A stretch of 64,000 bases of DNA from Cryptomeria japonica (GCF_030272615.1 NC_081415.1:375057392-375121391), one strand, 5' to 3'. Numbered from the stretch's first letter, positions 12,737 to 27,335 are shown. Made by a program: numbers and translations. Notes: generated by a model not told the origin, from the sequence alone.

Positions 12737-13967
12737 TGTTGATCAGATTGAAAGCATTGGAATACTGAGAGGGGGGAGGAATTAGTATTCCCACAGATTT
12801 AAAAAATCTCTTCACAACTAAAATTCTTCACAGAAAATACCAGACAAACTTAACTGATCTAAAAACAATAAATGCAGAATAAACATGAAAAATGCAACCA
12901 CAAGATAAACACTGGATTTTATACATGAAAAAACCAAATGAGAAAAAACACAGAGAGTGTTAACTCTTAGGAGAATATAACTAGTTATATTTGTGTTTAC
13001 AAAAGAGGTGGCTCATTGTCGGATTACAAAAGTGGCTCACTATCAGTCTGCTCACTATAATACACAAGGAAAAATGGCTAACTGCCGAAATGCTCACTGC
13101 AACTCAAAAAGTTGAACTGAAAAGAATTGCATCTCCAAATGCATGGGATCAGTTCTACGGTTAAGCTCATATTACAAATCTCAAACTCCATAGCAGATCC
13201 CGTTAGAGATCTCTATACAACTATCCTATAGTAGGTCCGGTAAAGGACTACTGCACCACTACAACACTATTTTCCTTTGTTGTCCACAACTCACACATTG
13301 ATATCTTCGCTGCTAACTCTCTTTCACACACCACACACCTCTGAACACTTATCCTTGTCATCATGCTACTACATATGTATATGTATATATGTTGAAGGGC
13401 ACAAATACAAAATAGTGTGTCGGCTATCCCAGCACATTATCAATATGCTCATGTCGGCCTCCATAAGACTTGTACACACTTCCTTTACATACTTCCATTG
13501 TCAATGCATATACTGAGATTACCAGAATGGGGTAGGGTCATCCAGACCCAAGAATACTGACCCACTGTTACAACATCAAGCTCAATATCTCCAAAATGTA
13601 GACTCCACACATACCAAGAGGACCGCAACATAAAGCTCAAAGAGGTACTATTGATATTGACCAAAATAGCTAACACGTGGACACATAACTAATACCGAGA
13701 TCAAAGAGAAATCAAAGTAACCTCAAAAATCATCATCCAGAGATGTCCAATCATATTACCTTTATCATGCTACATAATAACTTTTGACCAAAACAACAAC
13801 ATTTGTACATACCAAGAGAACTATACACACTGACTGCATACAACCTCACATACAACATCCACAATATCCACAACATCCATACTAATATCAAAACCACATA
13901 CATTGTCCATTCCAAACCAAATAGCTAGTTTGACATCAATGGCAATATTATTCAGTCAATTCTAACA
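12737..13967 (-). repeat. 3' LTR of element D
   Basis: The LTR starts TGTTGATCAGATTG and ends TTCTAACA, 1231 bp, with TG...CA termini. The block GAGGGGGGAGGAATTAGT near the left is the reversed form of the CCCCCCTCTCAGT-like end shared by copia LTRs in this window. The site matching the (TA)n tract of the other LTR has only a short TATGTATATGTATATATG stretch here. Confidence 0.8.
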
Positions 13968-14446
13968 ATCTCCCCCTCTGTCATTTATGGAAAAACGTAT
14001 CTAAAGCATAACTATGCATAACTCCCCCTTAGTCATGCAACTCCTCAAAACCACATCGCATTCCTTTCTCCCCCTTTTGACATCAAGGACAAAGAATGCC
14101 TTTCATGAGAAAGAAAAATAAAAAGACATAATATATACAACCAGAAAATGTCAAAACTTGAGTATCACATTGTAATGACCTTCAACTGCTCTTCTTCAGT
14201 AATATGAACTTGTATTTTTCTTTTAGATCCAAAAGAAGAACTTCCCAAGAATGTATGGCTAGTTTAATACTAATTGAAAAACTTCTACACTCTACCAATA
14301 GATCAACTGAATGTGAAAAACTATCCGGAGTAGATGGATTCTACTCATACTCAACTACACACTCAAGCAACTGAAAAATGCTCTAAATTAGCTTCAACAA
14401 TCTCCTTAACCTTCCAAAACATGCTTACAAAGTCTTATTTTTTCCT

Positions 14447-15914
14447 TTACAACAATAAGAGCTCAGCTTGAAGAGTGTTAACTCTTTTCCTCTTCTCACC
14501 ATCCTTATCATTCAGGAAGTTAAAAGACTTCCCTAGACTTGTCATCTCATCCTCAATAGCATCAATCTTACTTTTCTTCTTCGCTACAACTGTCGGCCAA
14601 GAGATACAATACCTATAGATTCTTCTAGCACTATGGATACAGTCCCTCAATTCCTCAATACATTTTGATAAGTTCTTTTGTGCATCGATACATTCATTCA
14701 TCAGATTTTGCATGTCCAAACCTTTTCCCTCAATAGACTGCTCATATGTTCTTTCTTGTAGAACCTCATTTAAAGATTTCGAAAGCATATTACTGATATC
14801 TTTAGTTCTCATATTCTAATGCTTCATCAAAATGATCTCAATTCTATTTGACTCGAATGAATTTAACCATATCACACCAAACTTCTTGATTCCATCCATA
14901 CTGTCAACCAATTTTAGTATATTGGACTCATCATTTGAATCTCCAGCTACCTGCTTTGCAACTTGCGAAACTCCACCAGCTACAAGGGATTGGGATCATT
15001 GATCACCACAACATCTTCCACCTTGCTTTCATTTGGCTTTGAAACACTAACAAGAACAAACTATATCCTTTTCTGGAGGAAGAATCTCCAGAACTGAAAG
15101 AGAAAGATACAGAAACTAGGCCAACACTCCATATGTCCATAAATGATTTGAAGTATGCATTACAAGCTTCCTCCTTGTTAGTCAGACTGTTCAAATATTT
15201 AAATATATGTCTTGCAAATGGAACACTAGACTTCCATATAACAGTATCTTTTGCTAGAAGAGATCCCAAACAGTACATCACCAAACTTACAAGTAATAAT
15301 CAAATCAGAAAGAATAGTTCTTCTCTATTGTCATCTTAATATTCTCTAACAATAATTCTTCCAAAAATTCACACAACTCAAATGATATGTTATCCATCAC
15401 AATCATATGTTCCATATAAACTACAATTTCCAAGGTGACACCTTCCCTATTTCTGAAATAGATTTTATAAAAGATGCCATACGCAACATACCTCACCACA
15501 GGGTTGACAATTGTGTTAATGATTAAAGCTTGCTAATCACCCTTCATGTTGGTTAGGGATTTCACTTCTCTGTTCAAGATTGACTTCTTTGTCAAAACTT
15601 CTCCACTATCGCACAAGTTGGTGACCTTAAAAATGATTTCCTTCATGATCAGATAGGGTTTATCCAACATGATGCAGTTATCTCACACACGGCTAAGAAT
15701 TATCCTAATAACCTCTGCATTATCAAATCAGGGGAATTCAGTACAAAGATTTAGACATTTGCCTTCAAAACCTTTGACCCTTTGAAACTCATCATCATTC
15801 AAGCCAGCTTCAATAACTCTGATCCTTTCCGGGTTAAATTCATCCAAAGCACTTTGTCCAAAGTCTAAAATTCCTCGCTGCTAGATTCTTTGACAATCAA
15901 TTTGCCTTCCATGA
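14447..15914 (-). pseudogene. ORF2 remnant of element D
   Basis: From ATG at about 15914 the minus strand carries a broken frame. By eye it aligns with ORF2 of the 31286-51263 element: FPxFDNAEVIRIILSRV against FPLFDENEWVRYVLSRI, then a stretch with LDKPYLIMKEIIFKVT against LDQLYKIIAYAIRVVT, then FELCEFLEELLLENIKM against DPCSVLLEALMINLKKI. The best open pieces are 15305-15499 and 14447-14812. The latter is Lys/Glu-rich with heptad spacing and probably a coiled coil. There are many stops and shifts. No known enzymatic motif was seen. Two related copies suggest this ORF is a regular part of the family. Confidence 0.6.
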
Positions 15915-16429
15915 TTACTTGCACTTCTCACTTTTCTACTACTCTACTATTCGCAATATTCTCAAACACAAAAAATTGATGTGAAAGAAATGAATTCAAG
16001 ATCTAATACTTATCTTGTTAAAAATACTTCATTAGGGTTTTGCCACCAAGAACTATCTTATCGATGATGTTAGCAAGATTCTTCTAATTATTGGATGTCA
16101 CTCAAAGAATTGTCATGTTGGATTAGCGACATGATCCACTCAGATGAGGAGGATAGAAAATTTCTTTCAGAACAGCACTCCCCTTGACCCAGAGCTCTAG
16201 ACTTAGTTATCGGAGGAAAGGGTGCCTGCACCGGGTTCAGGTACATCAGGCTCACTTCCTTTGTTCTCACTCTTCTTTCTCCAAACCAAATTTTATTTCT
16301 TCTTTGATTCACCATACTTCACCATATTTTTCTCAATAGATTTCTCCACATTTCCATTTCTGAATTGATTAGCATAATCTCTGGACTATCTGCATTTGAA
16401 ACAACCAATAATCTTCCTTTCAAATTTTA

Positions 16430-17215
16430 CCAGATGTGATTTGTGTCTGCATTGATTGGCCTTATGTTCATAGATATTGCAAATTTAATAGTATCCATTA
16501 AATTTATAACTCTTCTTGTTTGCATCAACTGGATTATAATTCTGATTCATAACATGATTTCTACATACTTGCTTTATGTCCAAACATCTTGCAACTATAA
16601 TACTGAATGCTTCTACAATTTACCGCCTTTTGTCCAAATTTATTGCATTTAAAACAATGGCCATTTAAATATGGGTAGCTTTGTGTGTTAGGTTGTCGAA
16701 CCGGTGGTATTCTTGCATTAGATTCCTAATTTTGGGACCTTTTCATCTTTTAACTTCTTCTCCACTTCAACTTTGATTTCTTTGTTTTCTTCCTTATCAT
16801 TCTAATCTAAACACATATCGAGTTGGAAACCAAGTCTGACTTTGTTTTAATTAACTTGTTGCATATTGAGCAAATCTTCAAGGAGTTTACTACAATTAAG
16901 GATTGTGTTTTCTGCCTTTAGATTCTTCACCTCTTATTCAAGATTTTCAAATTCTCCAGACTTCTACTTTATTGTTTCTTTCAAGAACTTCTCTGTCTTG
17001 TCCTTTTCTTCAATCTTCTACATTAGATCTTTGACAGTTTCATTTACCTATTTCAACTAATTATTAACCTCCTTATACCTCAATTTGAACTCCCAGGTTT
17101 TGTCTCTTGGCTTCTACACACATTCATTTACCATCTTCACATTCTCTTTCAATTATTCATTCTTTGCCTCAATGCTTTCCAAATCTTCAAGAGCTATCTT
17201 CAAATCTTTATCCAT
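16430..17215 (-). pseudogene. ORF1 remnant of element D: coiled coil and zinc knuckles
   Basis: From a minus-strand ATG at 17215 (MDKDLKIALEDLESIEAKN) a Lys/Glu/Asn/Leu-rich stretch of about 180 codons reads as coiled coil and is broken by roughly ten stops. A cluster of CCHC-type knuckles follows: CFKCNKFGQKAVNC near 16656-16615, then degenerate forms YSCKMFGHKASM, ICNIYEHKANQC and CFKCR. Knuckles of this kind bind nucleic acid in retroelement gag. The order and number match ORF1 of the element at 31286-51263. No capsid-like domain is recognised between the two parts. Confidence 0.65.
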
Positions 17216-17319
17216 CTGAAGGTCTTCAGTCGTGCATATAGGTGTCATGACTCAACCGACATGGATCTCCCTCAAGTGGTTAAGCTTTCCAAGCAAGGGA
17301 CCAAAGCTTTGATACCAAT

Positions 17320-18501
<1,182 letters not shown>

Positions 18502-19722
18502 TGTTGAATCAAGTATGTCTTGGTTTCATGATGCTAAGAGGTGATTTGATCGAGTTATGGATTCCGATATGAGGATTGTTTTTTTAGTGTTCAGTGTTGT
18601 AGTGTTTTGGTATTTGATCTGTTGTGCTCTAGAATGATTATATCTTGAGTTGCGGGTTTGGGAGAGTGTTTGGGATGTTCATGTCTATCTTAAATTCAAA
18701 CGGTTCATGATTTGGTGCTCTACAAGTTATCTTTCTAGTCCTAGTTGATGGTATTTGAGTGTTCTTGAGTATCAACGTGTTGATCGATGAAGATTTGATT
18801 AAGTGGTGTTGTTGCAGCTATTGTGGATGGTTCTAACGTGCTTGTTGGTGTTTCCTAATCATGTCCTATTTGTTTTGCTAGTCTACATTGATCATTGTGC
18901 ATGTTATTGAGGATCTTATGGGACTAGTGATGTTATTCATGTTATGCAACATTTTCGATTGTGTAGCATGTTGCGGATAATCTTGGCAAGATTTATGGTG
19001 GTGTTGCATGTTCAAGGATTTTATTTGGGTCCATGATATGTTGCCTTGACATTTTTATTGATCCAATGGTTGATTTATGTATCGTGTAATGTAATTTTGT
19101 AATTAGGTCTTGAGGGTTGAGTCGACCTTGTAGTCAAGGTTGATAATTTGTATAAATAGGTGTCATATTCATGTAATTTGGAGATCGGTGGTTGTTAGAG
19201 GTTGTTTCTACATTAAGAAAGAGTAGTGTATGTGTGAATAAGCGAATTCATCTTTCGGTATGAAGTGTTGAGCAGAGAGTGTTGCAGGGCAGACAAATGT
19301 GTTTAACCAGAACTATCATCAAGCATTTGAAGATGCTATTCTTTCAATTCATGTAAACCAGATTGTTGTCTAAATGTTCTTGTAAGGTAGTGAACCTTCC
19401 CTAAGGGTTGTAGCCTTGTGGGTTATCATATTTTGAATAGTGAGCTCTAGCTAGTGTGCCTGAATGCATGTGCATTCCCCATTGTAATATTTACATATAC
19501 TACTACAGAGTATCATCTTATTGTGAGTAGGTTCCCACTGTGGTTTTTCCCAGAATCGGGTTTTCCATGTCAAAATCTTGGTGTTATGTGTGTTGTTGTT
19601 ATTGTGCCTATCTTTATTCTTGTTGTAATTGATCTGATTTGAAGTTGTTCTTAAATTGTTTAATCTAGTGAAAATGGATTCACATCCCCCCTCTTAGTTT
19701 TCCTTCATTGTTGTTGCCAACA
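18502..19722 (+). mobile_element. Orphan copia-type LTR, plus orientation
   Basis: A 1221-bp block starts TGTTGAATCAAG and ends GTTGTTGCCAACA. Near its right end CATCCCCCCTCTTAGT is the copia LTR end motif in plus orientation. There is no primer site to its right or polypurine tract to its left, so it is not part of a complete element. The flanking pentamers (CTGAC left, TACTA right) differ. The left flank is the LTR of element D and the right flank is satellite DNA. This is a chimeric junction left by deletion or recombination rather than a simple solo LTR. Confidence 0.75.
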
Positions 19723-21563
19723 TACTAAACACAAGTTTTGATGCATCAAAATGTGTGTTTGGATGTAACACAAGCTTAAAAATGCAAGTTCCGATTCCCA
19801 ACCAATGCACATGAAAGCGCAATTATGAAACTTATTGTACTCCCAAATCATCATTTTCAAGCTTGAACGCAAGTTTTGAAGCATCAAAATGTGTGTTTGG
19901 AGGTAACAAAAGCTTGAAAATGCAAGTTTTGATTTTGAAGCCATGATCATGAAAGCACAATTACGAAACTTATCATAATTTAAAATCGTCATTTTCAAGC
20001 TTGCACTTCCTAAATGCAAGTTTTGAATCATCGAAATGTGTTTTTGGAGGCACAACAAGCTTGAAAATTCAAGTTTTGATTCTGAAGCCACGAACATGAA
20101 AGTGTGATTATAAAATTTATCGTTCTCCCAAATCATCATTTTCAAGCTTGTGCTTCCTAAACGCAAGTTTTGAAGCATCAAAATGTGTGTTTGGAGGTAG
20201 CACAAGCTTGAAAAAACAAGTTTTGAGTCCGAATCCATGAAGATGAATGCGCTATTATGAAACTTATCCTACTCCCAAATCATCATTTTCAAGCTTGTGC
20301 TTCCTAAATGCAAGTTTTGCAGCAACAAAATGTGTGTTTGGAGGTAACACAAACTTGAAAATGCAAGTTCTGATTACGAAGCCATGAAGATGAAAGGGCG
20401 ATTATGAAAATTATTGTACTCCCAAATAAAAACGCGGTTATGAAACTTATCATACTCCCAAATCATCATTTTAAAGCTTGCGCTTCCTAAATACAGGTTT
20501 TGAAGCATCAAAATGTGTGTTTTGAGGTAACACAAAATTGAAAATCCAAGTTCTGATTTTAAAGCCAAGAACATGAAAGCATGATTATGAAACTTACCGT
20601 ACTCCCAAATCATCATTTTCAAGCTTGTGCTTCCTAAATGCAAGTTTTGAAGCATCAAAATGTGTGTTTGGAGGTAACACAAGGTTGAAAATGAAAGTTT
20701 TAATTCTGAAGCCACGAATATTAAAGCGTGACTATGAAACTTATTGTACTCCCAAATCATAATTTTGCAGCTTGTGCTTCCTAAACGCAAGTTTTGAAGC
20801 ATCAAAATTTATCTTTGGAGGCACAAAAAACTTGAAAAATGCAAGTTCTGATTCCATAGCCACAAACATGAAAGCGTGATTATGAATTTTATCGTACTCC
20901 CAAATCATCATTTTCAAGCTTGTGCTTCCTAAACGCGAGTTTTGAAGCATCAAAATGTGTGTGTGGAGGTAACACAATGTTAAAAGTGCAAGTTTTGATT
21001 TCAATGCCACGAACATGAAAACGCGATTATGAAATTTACCGTACTCCCAAATCATCATTTTCAAGCTTGTGTTTCCTAAACACAAGTTTGGAAGCATCAA
21101 AATGTGTGTTTGGAGGTAACACAAGTTTGAAAATGCAAGTTTTGATTCTAATGCCATGAACATGAAAGCATGATTATGAAACTTATCATACTCCCAAATC
21201 ATTATTTTCAAGCTTGTGCTTCTTGAATGTAAGTTTTGAAGCATCAAAATGTGTGTTTGGAGGTAACAGAAGCTTGAAAATGCAAGTTCTAATTCCGGAG
21301 CCACGAACATGAAAGTGCGAGTATGAAACTTATCGTACTCTTGAATCATCATTTTCAAGCTTGTGCTTCTTGAATACAATTTTTGAAGCATCAAAATGTG
21401 TGTTTGGAGGTAACACAAGCTTGAAAATGCAAGTTTTGATTCCGAAGCAACGAACATGAAAACGCAATTATGAAACTTATCGTACTCCCAAATCATCATT
21501 TTCAAGCTTGTGGTTCCTAAAAACAAGTTTTGAAGCATCAAAATGTGTTTGACTGTAACACAT
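19723..21563. repeat. 147-bp satellite array, block 1 (about 12.5 monomers)
   Basis: Tandem monomers of about 147 bp, marked by ACTCCCAAATCATCATTTTC, then CAAGCTTGTGCTTCCTAAA, then GTTTTGAAGCATCAAAATG and GGAGGTAACACAAGCTTG. Most monomers hold two HindIII sites. The unit at about 20398-20440 contains a 36-bp internal partial duplication. On the minus strand the unit is a multiple of three and gives ORFs such as 20741-21574. The block begins at the end of an orphan LTR and is continued, in phase, at 28599. Confidence 0.93.
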
Positions 21564-22820
21564 GTTAGCAGCAATCAAGAAGAAAGACTGAGAGGGGGGG
21601 TGGATCAGTCTTCACCGGAATAACAAACTTAACCACCAAAAACAAATCTAATAAACTGCAACAATAAGACAGATAGGAAAATTAAAAGTACAACACACAA
21701 CACCAAGATTTTTACGTGGAAAACTCAGTTAAGAGCAAAACCACGATGGGAACCTACCCATAGTAAGATGATACTCAGTAGTAGTATGTGAAAATATTAC
21801 AATGGGGAATGCACATGCATTCATGCACACTACCTAGAGCTCATTGCTCAAATGTAATGTCCTGGAAGGATAGAACCCTTAGGGAAGTCTCATTGACTTA
21901 CAATAATATTCAGACTATAATCCAGAATAAATGAACTAAACGAATAACATCTCCAAATTCCTAATTACAGTTCCAGTTAAGCACAATTGTCTACTCTGCA
22001 ATACCAATCTCTCCTCAAACTCAACACCAAAGGATAAATCACTTGTTCACACATACAAATCTCTTTGATAATGAAATCACAACATTGACATCCAAATTAC
22101 ATGAATATATCACCTATATATACAATTCATCAACCTTGACAACAAGGTCGGCTAAACCCTAACCCTCGACTCATAATTACAAAATTACATCACACAATAC
22201 AAAGATCGACCACCGAACCAATACAGTGATTTACATAATATAGCATGGACCTAAATCAAATTCCCAAATGATCAACTCCATCGGAAATCACGCCAAGATC
22301 AACCGCAACATGCTACACCACTAAAAATATCGCATAACATGAAAATCATCACTGGTTGATGCAAACCACCAAAAACTCACACAACGATCAATGCTGATCG
22401 CCAAAACAAATAGGAAATGACTAGGAAATACCAGCAAGCATGCTAGAATCATTAGAAACAATTATGCCAACATCACTTTTTAAATCTTCATCGGTCAACA
22501 TTTGAAATCTCAAGAACACAACCAATCGGCAACTGTCACAAAGAAAGATAACTTGTCAAGCACCAAATCATGAACCATATGAAATGAAGATACACAAGAC
22601 CATCCCAAAAAATATCCAAAAATCTCAGCACAAGATTTGAACACACCAGAATATATTGAAGGATATACCGAACACTGCAAAAGAGTGATCTGCAAAACAA
22701 CAACAAAACCGGATCATAAGATCTTCCCAATCTACAATCACTGGAGCAATACATAGGAATATGTTGACATCAATGACAAAAACATATTCTAGCAGCAACA
22801 ATGCATGACAATATCTAATA
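21564..22820 (-). repeat. 3' LTR of the copia element
   Basis: It starts TGTTAGCAGCAATCAAG and ends ATATCTAATA, where the expected CCAACA end has mutated. The minus-strand polypurine tract GCCAAAGGTGGAGAT lies immediately right. It aligns throughout with 27392-28598 with many substitutions and small indels, so the insertion is not recent. Confidence 0.88.
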
Positions 22821-23142
22821 ATCTCCACCTTTGGCATTCATGGAAACATATGAATGTGAAAAAAAATAAATGCAAAGAAAGAAAATATCTCCAACAAACT
22901 CCCTCTAAGATTAGGATAGAAAAAGTAGTTTTTCACATGATCTTTTTCCCCCTTTGACAACAATGTCAAAGCTCTTAAAAATAGAAAACTAAACTCTCTC
23001 AAAATAGAAAGATGAATCTCTCTCCCCCAAAAATCCATAACCAAATCAACAAACTACTCCACCAGAGGAGCAACACCAACTCATTAATCTAGATAAAAAG
23101 ATAAAGCTCTGAAATCCACTGGATTGATGTGACTCAATGCAT

Positions 23143-24680
23143 CTAGTTCTCATCAGGAGGGTTGGATACCCCCAACTTGTCTCTCAAATAGACAAATGCA
23201 TCTGCAGGAAAAAGCTTAGTGAAAATATCAGCCATTTTTTCCTTTGTAGATACATACTCCATCTTCACCTTCTCTCCACCGACTTTCTCTCTCAAGTAAT
23301 GATATTTGATTGACACATGTTTAGTCTTTGAATGTTGCATCGGATTCTTTGACATGTTGATAGCACTGGAATTTTCATAGGAAAAAATAGTAGGCTCATC
23401 ATAAATAATTCTGATATCTTTCAACATTTGCTTCATCCAAACTACCTGACTTCAATTACTAGTAGCAGCAATGTACTCATCTTTAGCAGTAGATAAGGAC
23501 ACTAAATCTTGTTTCTTTCTAGCCCATGAAATCAACTTCTTACCCAAAAAGAATGCTTCACCAGTAGTGCTCTTTTGGTCATCAATATCACCAACCCAAT
23601 CAGTATGAGTGTAGGCACATAGCATGAAATCATCATTCCTCGGATACCATAGTCCATGATCTACAGTTCCCTTCAGATGTCTAAATATCCTCCTAACAAT
23701 AGTGACATGACTCTATTTCGGATCAGCTTGATATCTAGAATCCATACACATAGCATGCATAATATCTGATCTAGTCTATGTAAGATATAGCAGTCCACCA
23801 ACCATAGATCTATACAAAATCTGATTAGCTTTTGAAGATTCATCATTCTTAAATAATTTACAACCAGTCACCATAGGTGTTCCAACCGGTTTGGAGTCAT
23901 CTAGCCCAAACTTCTTTAGCAATTCCTTCACATACTTAGTTTGAGATATGAATATACCTTTTCTAGTTCGTGTAATCTACAAACCTAAGAAAAATTTCAT
24001 CTCACCAATCATAGACATCTCAAATTCTTTTTGCATATCATCAGAAAACTTCATGCTCATGTCATCATCACCACCAAAGATAATATCATCAACAAAGACT
24101 TCAACAATCAGGATTTTATCATTCTCAATCTTAAAGTATAGATTACTGTCAGTATCACCTTTAGTAAATCCCAATTTCAACAAATATTTATCTAATCTAG
24201 CATACCAGGCTCTAGTGGCTTGCTTCAATCCATAAAGAGCTTTCTTCAATTTACATACCATGTCCCCATCATCTGATAATGAAAATCCATCAAGTTGTTC
24301 AATGTAGACTTCTTCCTCTAGATCACCATTCAAAAAGACATATTTGACATCCATTTGATATACCTTGAAATATTTATAAGCAGTATAAGCAAGTAACAGT
24401 CTAACAGCTTCAAGTCTGGCAACCGGAGCAAAAGTCTCCTCATAATCAATTCCTTCCTACTATGAATATCCTTTGCAAACCAGTCTTGCTTTATTTTTGA
24501 CAACTTCATTGGCTTCATTCAATTTGTTTCGGAATACCCATTTAGTACCAATAACATTCTTATCCTTAGGTCTTGGTACAAGTTCCCATGTATTATTCTT
24601 TTCAATTTGATCTAGGTCTTATTACATAGCTCGCATCCAACTTTCATCTTTACAAGCATCAACAACATCTTTAGGTTCCA
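23143..24680 (-). pseudogene. Copia reverse transcriptase and RNase H
   Basis: The domain begins near NTWELVPRPKDKNVIGTKW and continues [17 protein letters not shown], the first catalytic block (usual DVKSAFLNG). [17 protein letters not shown] and FVDDIIFGG follow; FVDD stands for the YVDD active site. The RNase H part shows LISWARKKQDLVSLSTAKDE, MSKNPMQHSKTKHVSIKYH and MADIFTKLFPADAF, all typical of copia. This enzyme copies element RNA into DNA. Open pieces are 23977-24354 and 23143-23436; several in-frame stops separate them. The frame ends GVSNPPDEN. Confidence 0.9.
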
Positions 24681-25023
24681 CTTTAGAAATCAAACATACT
24701 TTTTCAATGGCTAACCTTCTTCTAGTCATACACCTTTGTTCTTATCACCTATAATCTAATTTTTTAGAATCATTCAATATTACATACCTCTGAGTCTTTT
24801 GATTGTTCTAATTCTCAGGTTCTTGCACTTCTTCACCGGCAGCAAGAACATCCTGATGAACTATCTCTACCAGATAATTCTACTTAGGCTCTTCAGTCTA
24901 AATAGGAGTTAAAACAACATGCTGACCATCATCATATACACATGCTCTGATCTCTTTCCAAATTTTCTCATCCATCTTCACATTTGCACTCTCTACTATC
25001 TTTCTCAGTCTCTTATTGTAGCA

Positions 25024-26199
25024 TCAATAGGCTTTGCTCTTTGTATAATATCCCAATAAAATTCCTTCATCACTTCTAGCATCAAAATTTCCTATATCCT
25101 CATCTCTCTTGATATAACATTTGCTACCAAATACTCTAACATATCTCACAGTAGGAACATGACCAAACCAAAGCTCATAAGGGGTCTTACCAGTATCACC
25201 TTTGATGTGAACTTTGTTGAATGTGTAAATAGCAATGCTAATGGCTTCTCTCCAGTAGATCTTCAGAACATTTCCTTCAATCGGCATAGTCTTTGCAACA
25301 TCCAAAACAATTTTGTTCTTTCTCTCAACAACTTCATTCTATAGAGGGGTTCTAGGAGCAGATAATTGTCTTCTAATTCCATGAATTTTATAGAATGAAT
25401 TGAACTCACCAGAACAAAATTCTCCACCTCTATTAGATCTCAAACACTTCACCTTCAACCCAGACTCAGTCTCAACCTTAGCTTTGAATATCTTGAATTT
25501 GTCCAATGCTTCTGATTTCTCTTTCAAGAAGACAACCCACATCATCATGGAATAATCATCAATTAACAGCATAAAGTATCTATCAGCTGCACACTTCTAA
25601 CATTTGTAGGTCCACATAGATTAGTATGCATGAGATCTAGCAATCCACCAGATGTATATTGTTTTCTTTTGAAAGAAATCCTTGTTTGCTTACCCAACTA
25701 ACATTCCTTACATACCAGATTAGTAGGCTTAACAATCTTAGGTAGATCTATAACAACATGTGTAGAACTAATCTTAATCATTGAATCAAAATTCACATGA
25801 TGCATTCTCCTATGCCACAACCAACTCTCATCTATCTAAGAAATCAAACAACTTTTCTCACCAGTAGTCAAATGAAAAATGTTACCTTCAGTCTTAGTTT
25901 CAGATGCAATCTCTATATCAGAGGCATTCAAGATCTTGCATTTTTCATCCTTGAATTGTATATCATAACCTTTATCAACCATTTGTCCAACACTCAAAAG
26001 ATTATGCTTCAATCCTTCAACATACAAGACATCATCAGTGTTATGCTTACCATCAAAATAAATAGAACCTCTCCCACAGATTACACAAGCTTTGTCATCT
26101 CCAAATCTTACTATTCCACTATCATACCTTTCCATGCTCACAAATTTGCTTTTATCACTGGTCATATGATGTGAAAAACTGCTATCAATTACTCATTCA
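25024..26199 (-). pseudogene. Copia protease and integrase
   Basis: A protease remnant reads VIDSSFSHHMT, where the family has IDSGCSHHM, so the catalytic DSG is altered. LYVEGLKHNLLSVGQM and WLWHRRMHHVNF (GAG-pre-integrase, zinc-binding) follow. The integrase core has LLIDDYSMMMWVVFL (first Asp), LRSNRGGEF where the second catalytic Asp is replaced by Asn, and NEVVERKN with the Glu. WREAISIAIYTFNKV and TPYELWFGHVPTVRYVRVFG close the domain. A TAG precedes NEVVERKN where relatives have Gln. The enzyme would be inactive. Confidence 0.88.
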
Positions 26200-27335
26200 T
26201 ATTTCTCTTCAACTTTAGCAGCTAAAGCCTTCTCCTCAATAGTGCAGCAAGGGGAATCAATAGGTAAAGGCCTATCTTCTTTAATATCAATAAACACAAC
26301 TTCATCTCCTTCTAATTCTTCATCTGTTTCACCTTCATCAGCAACATAATAATAGTTCTTCTTATTTCTAAACTTTTGGTTAGACTCCTAAGACTTCTCA
26401 TGCTTTTCATATCTATTATTCCTATCATGCTTATCAAACTTATCATGCATGTCATACTTATCCATTATCTCCGAGCATCTAGAAGAAAAATGTCCTATCT
26501 TATTGCAAGAGAAACATTTCAAAGGCAACTTTCCATCATACTTACCGGCTCCTTTAGGCAGTCTTCGAGCAATTAAAGCTTCAAGCTCATCTAGCTCTCT
26601 TTCTTACTCTTACATCTCTCTTCTCTCTCTTTCTTATCTGGATATTTTGCATTCATTAGGATCATACTTCTATTTTCTGGATACAGATGCAGATGCTCTA
26701 AATGTTGTCTTAGACTTTCCATGTGATTCTTCAAATTTACTCAGCTCAAATGCAGCAAGCTTTCCAACCAACTCATCTCTTGTCATTGTAGTCACGCTTC
26801 GGATCTCATCAATAGCAGCAACCCTATGTTTATAAGCAGGAGGCAAGGATCTCAATACCTTAGCAACAATTTCATCTTCCTTAATGGTTCCACTAGCACA
26901 TCTGATATCCAGGACAAGGTCATTCACCTTAGCCATAAAAGAGTGTATTTTCTCATCATCTCCCATCTTCAATGTCTCATATTTTCCTTTCATGCTCTGC
27001 AACTTAGCAACTTTCACTTGTTTATCACCTTCATACACGATCTCAAGCTTCTCCCAGATCTCGTGTGAGGTCTGAAGTCTTATTACATTTGTCATCTCAA
27101 AATCAGTCAAGGTACTAAGTAATGCTTCCTTCACTATAATATTATGTTCAGCTTCCTTGATCTCATCAGGAGTAGTCGGTCCATTCGAAGGAATAGTATA
27201 AGCATTCTTTGTAAACTTCTAGTAACCTTCTCCAAGATATTTCAAGTGCACTTCCATTCGGTTCTTCCATATAGTATAGTTACTTCCATCAAACCTCAGA
27301 TTGTCCCTCTTAAAGATAATACCTTGATATCTCAT
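26200..27335 (-). pseudogene. gag: Copia gag with UBN2-type domain and zinc knuckle
   Basis: From ATG at 27335 the frame reads FKRDNLRFDGSNYTIWKNRM, the usual start of copia gag. A stop follows, then an open block at 26670-27134 with SHEIWEKLEIVYEGDKQVK, LQSMKGKYETLKM and KVLRSLPPAYKHRV (UBN2 region). After a Lys/Glu-rich linker comes CFSCNKIGHFSSRC at 26474-26515, a CCHC knuckle. Gag forms the particle that packages the element RNA. The start was chosen as the first ATG after the primer site in frame with the domain. Stops and the loss of one conserved Trp position show decay. Confidence 0.85.

Noticed and set aside
13277-13516. Plus-strand ORF in the LTR of element D
   Set aside because: It lies entirely in LTR sequence on the non-sense strand; its counterpart in the other LTR is disrupted by the (TA)n tract.
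19705-21574. Satellite ORFs as host protein genes
   Set aside because: They are head-to-tail translations of the 147-bp monomer, broken at many places, with no promoter or domain seen. Kept only as a finding about the reading frame.
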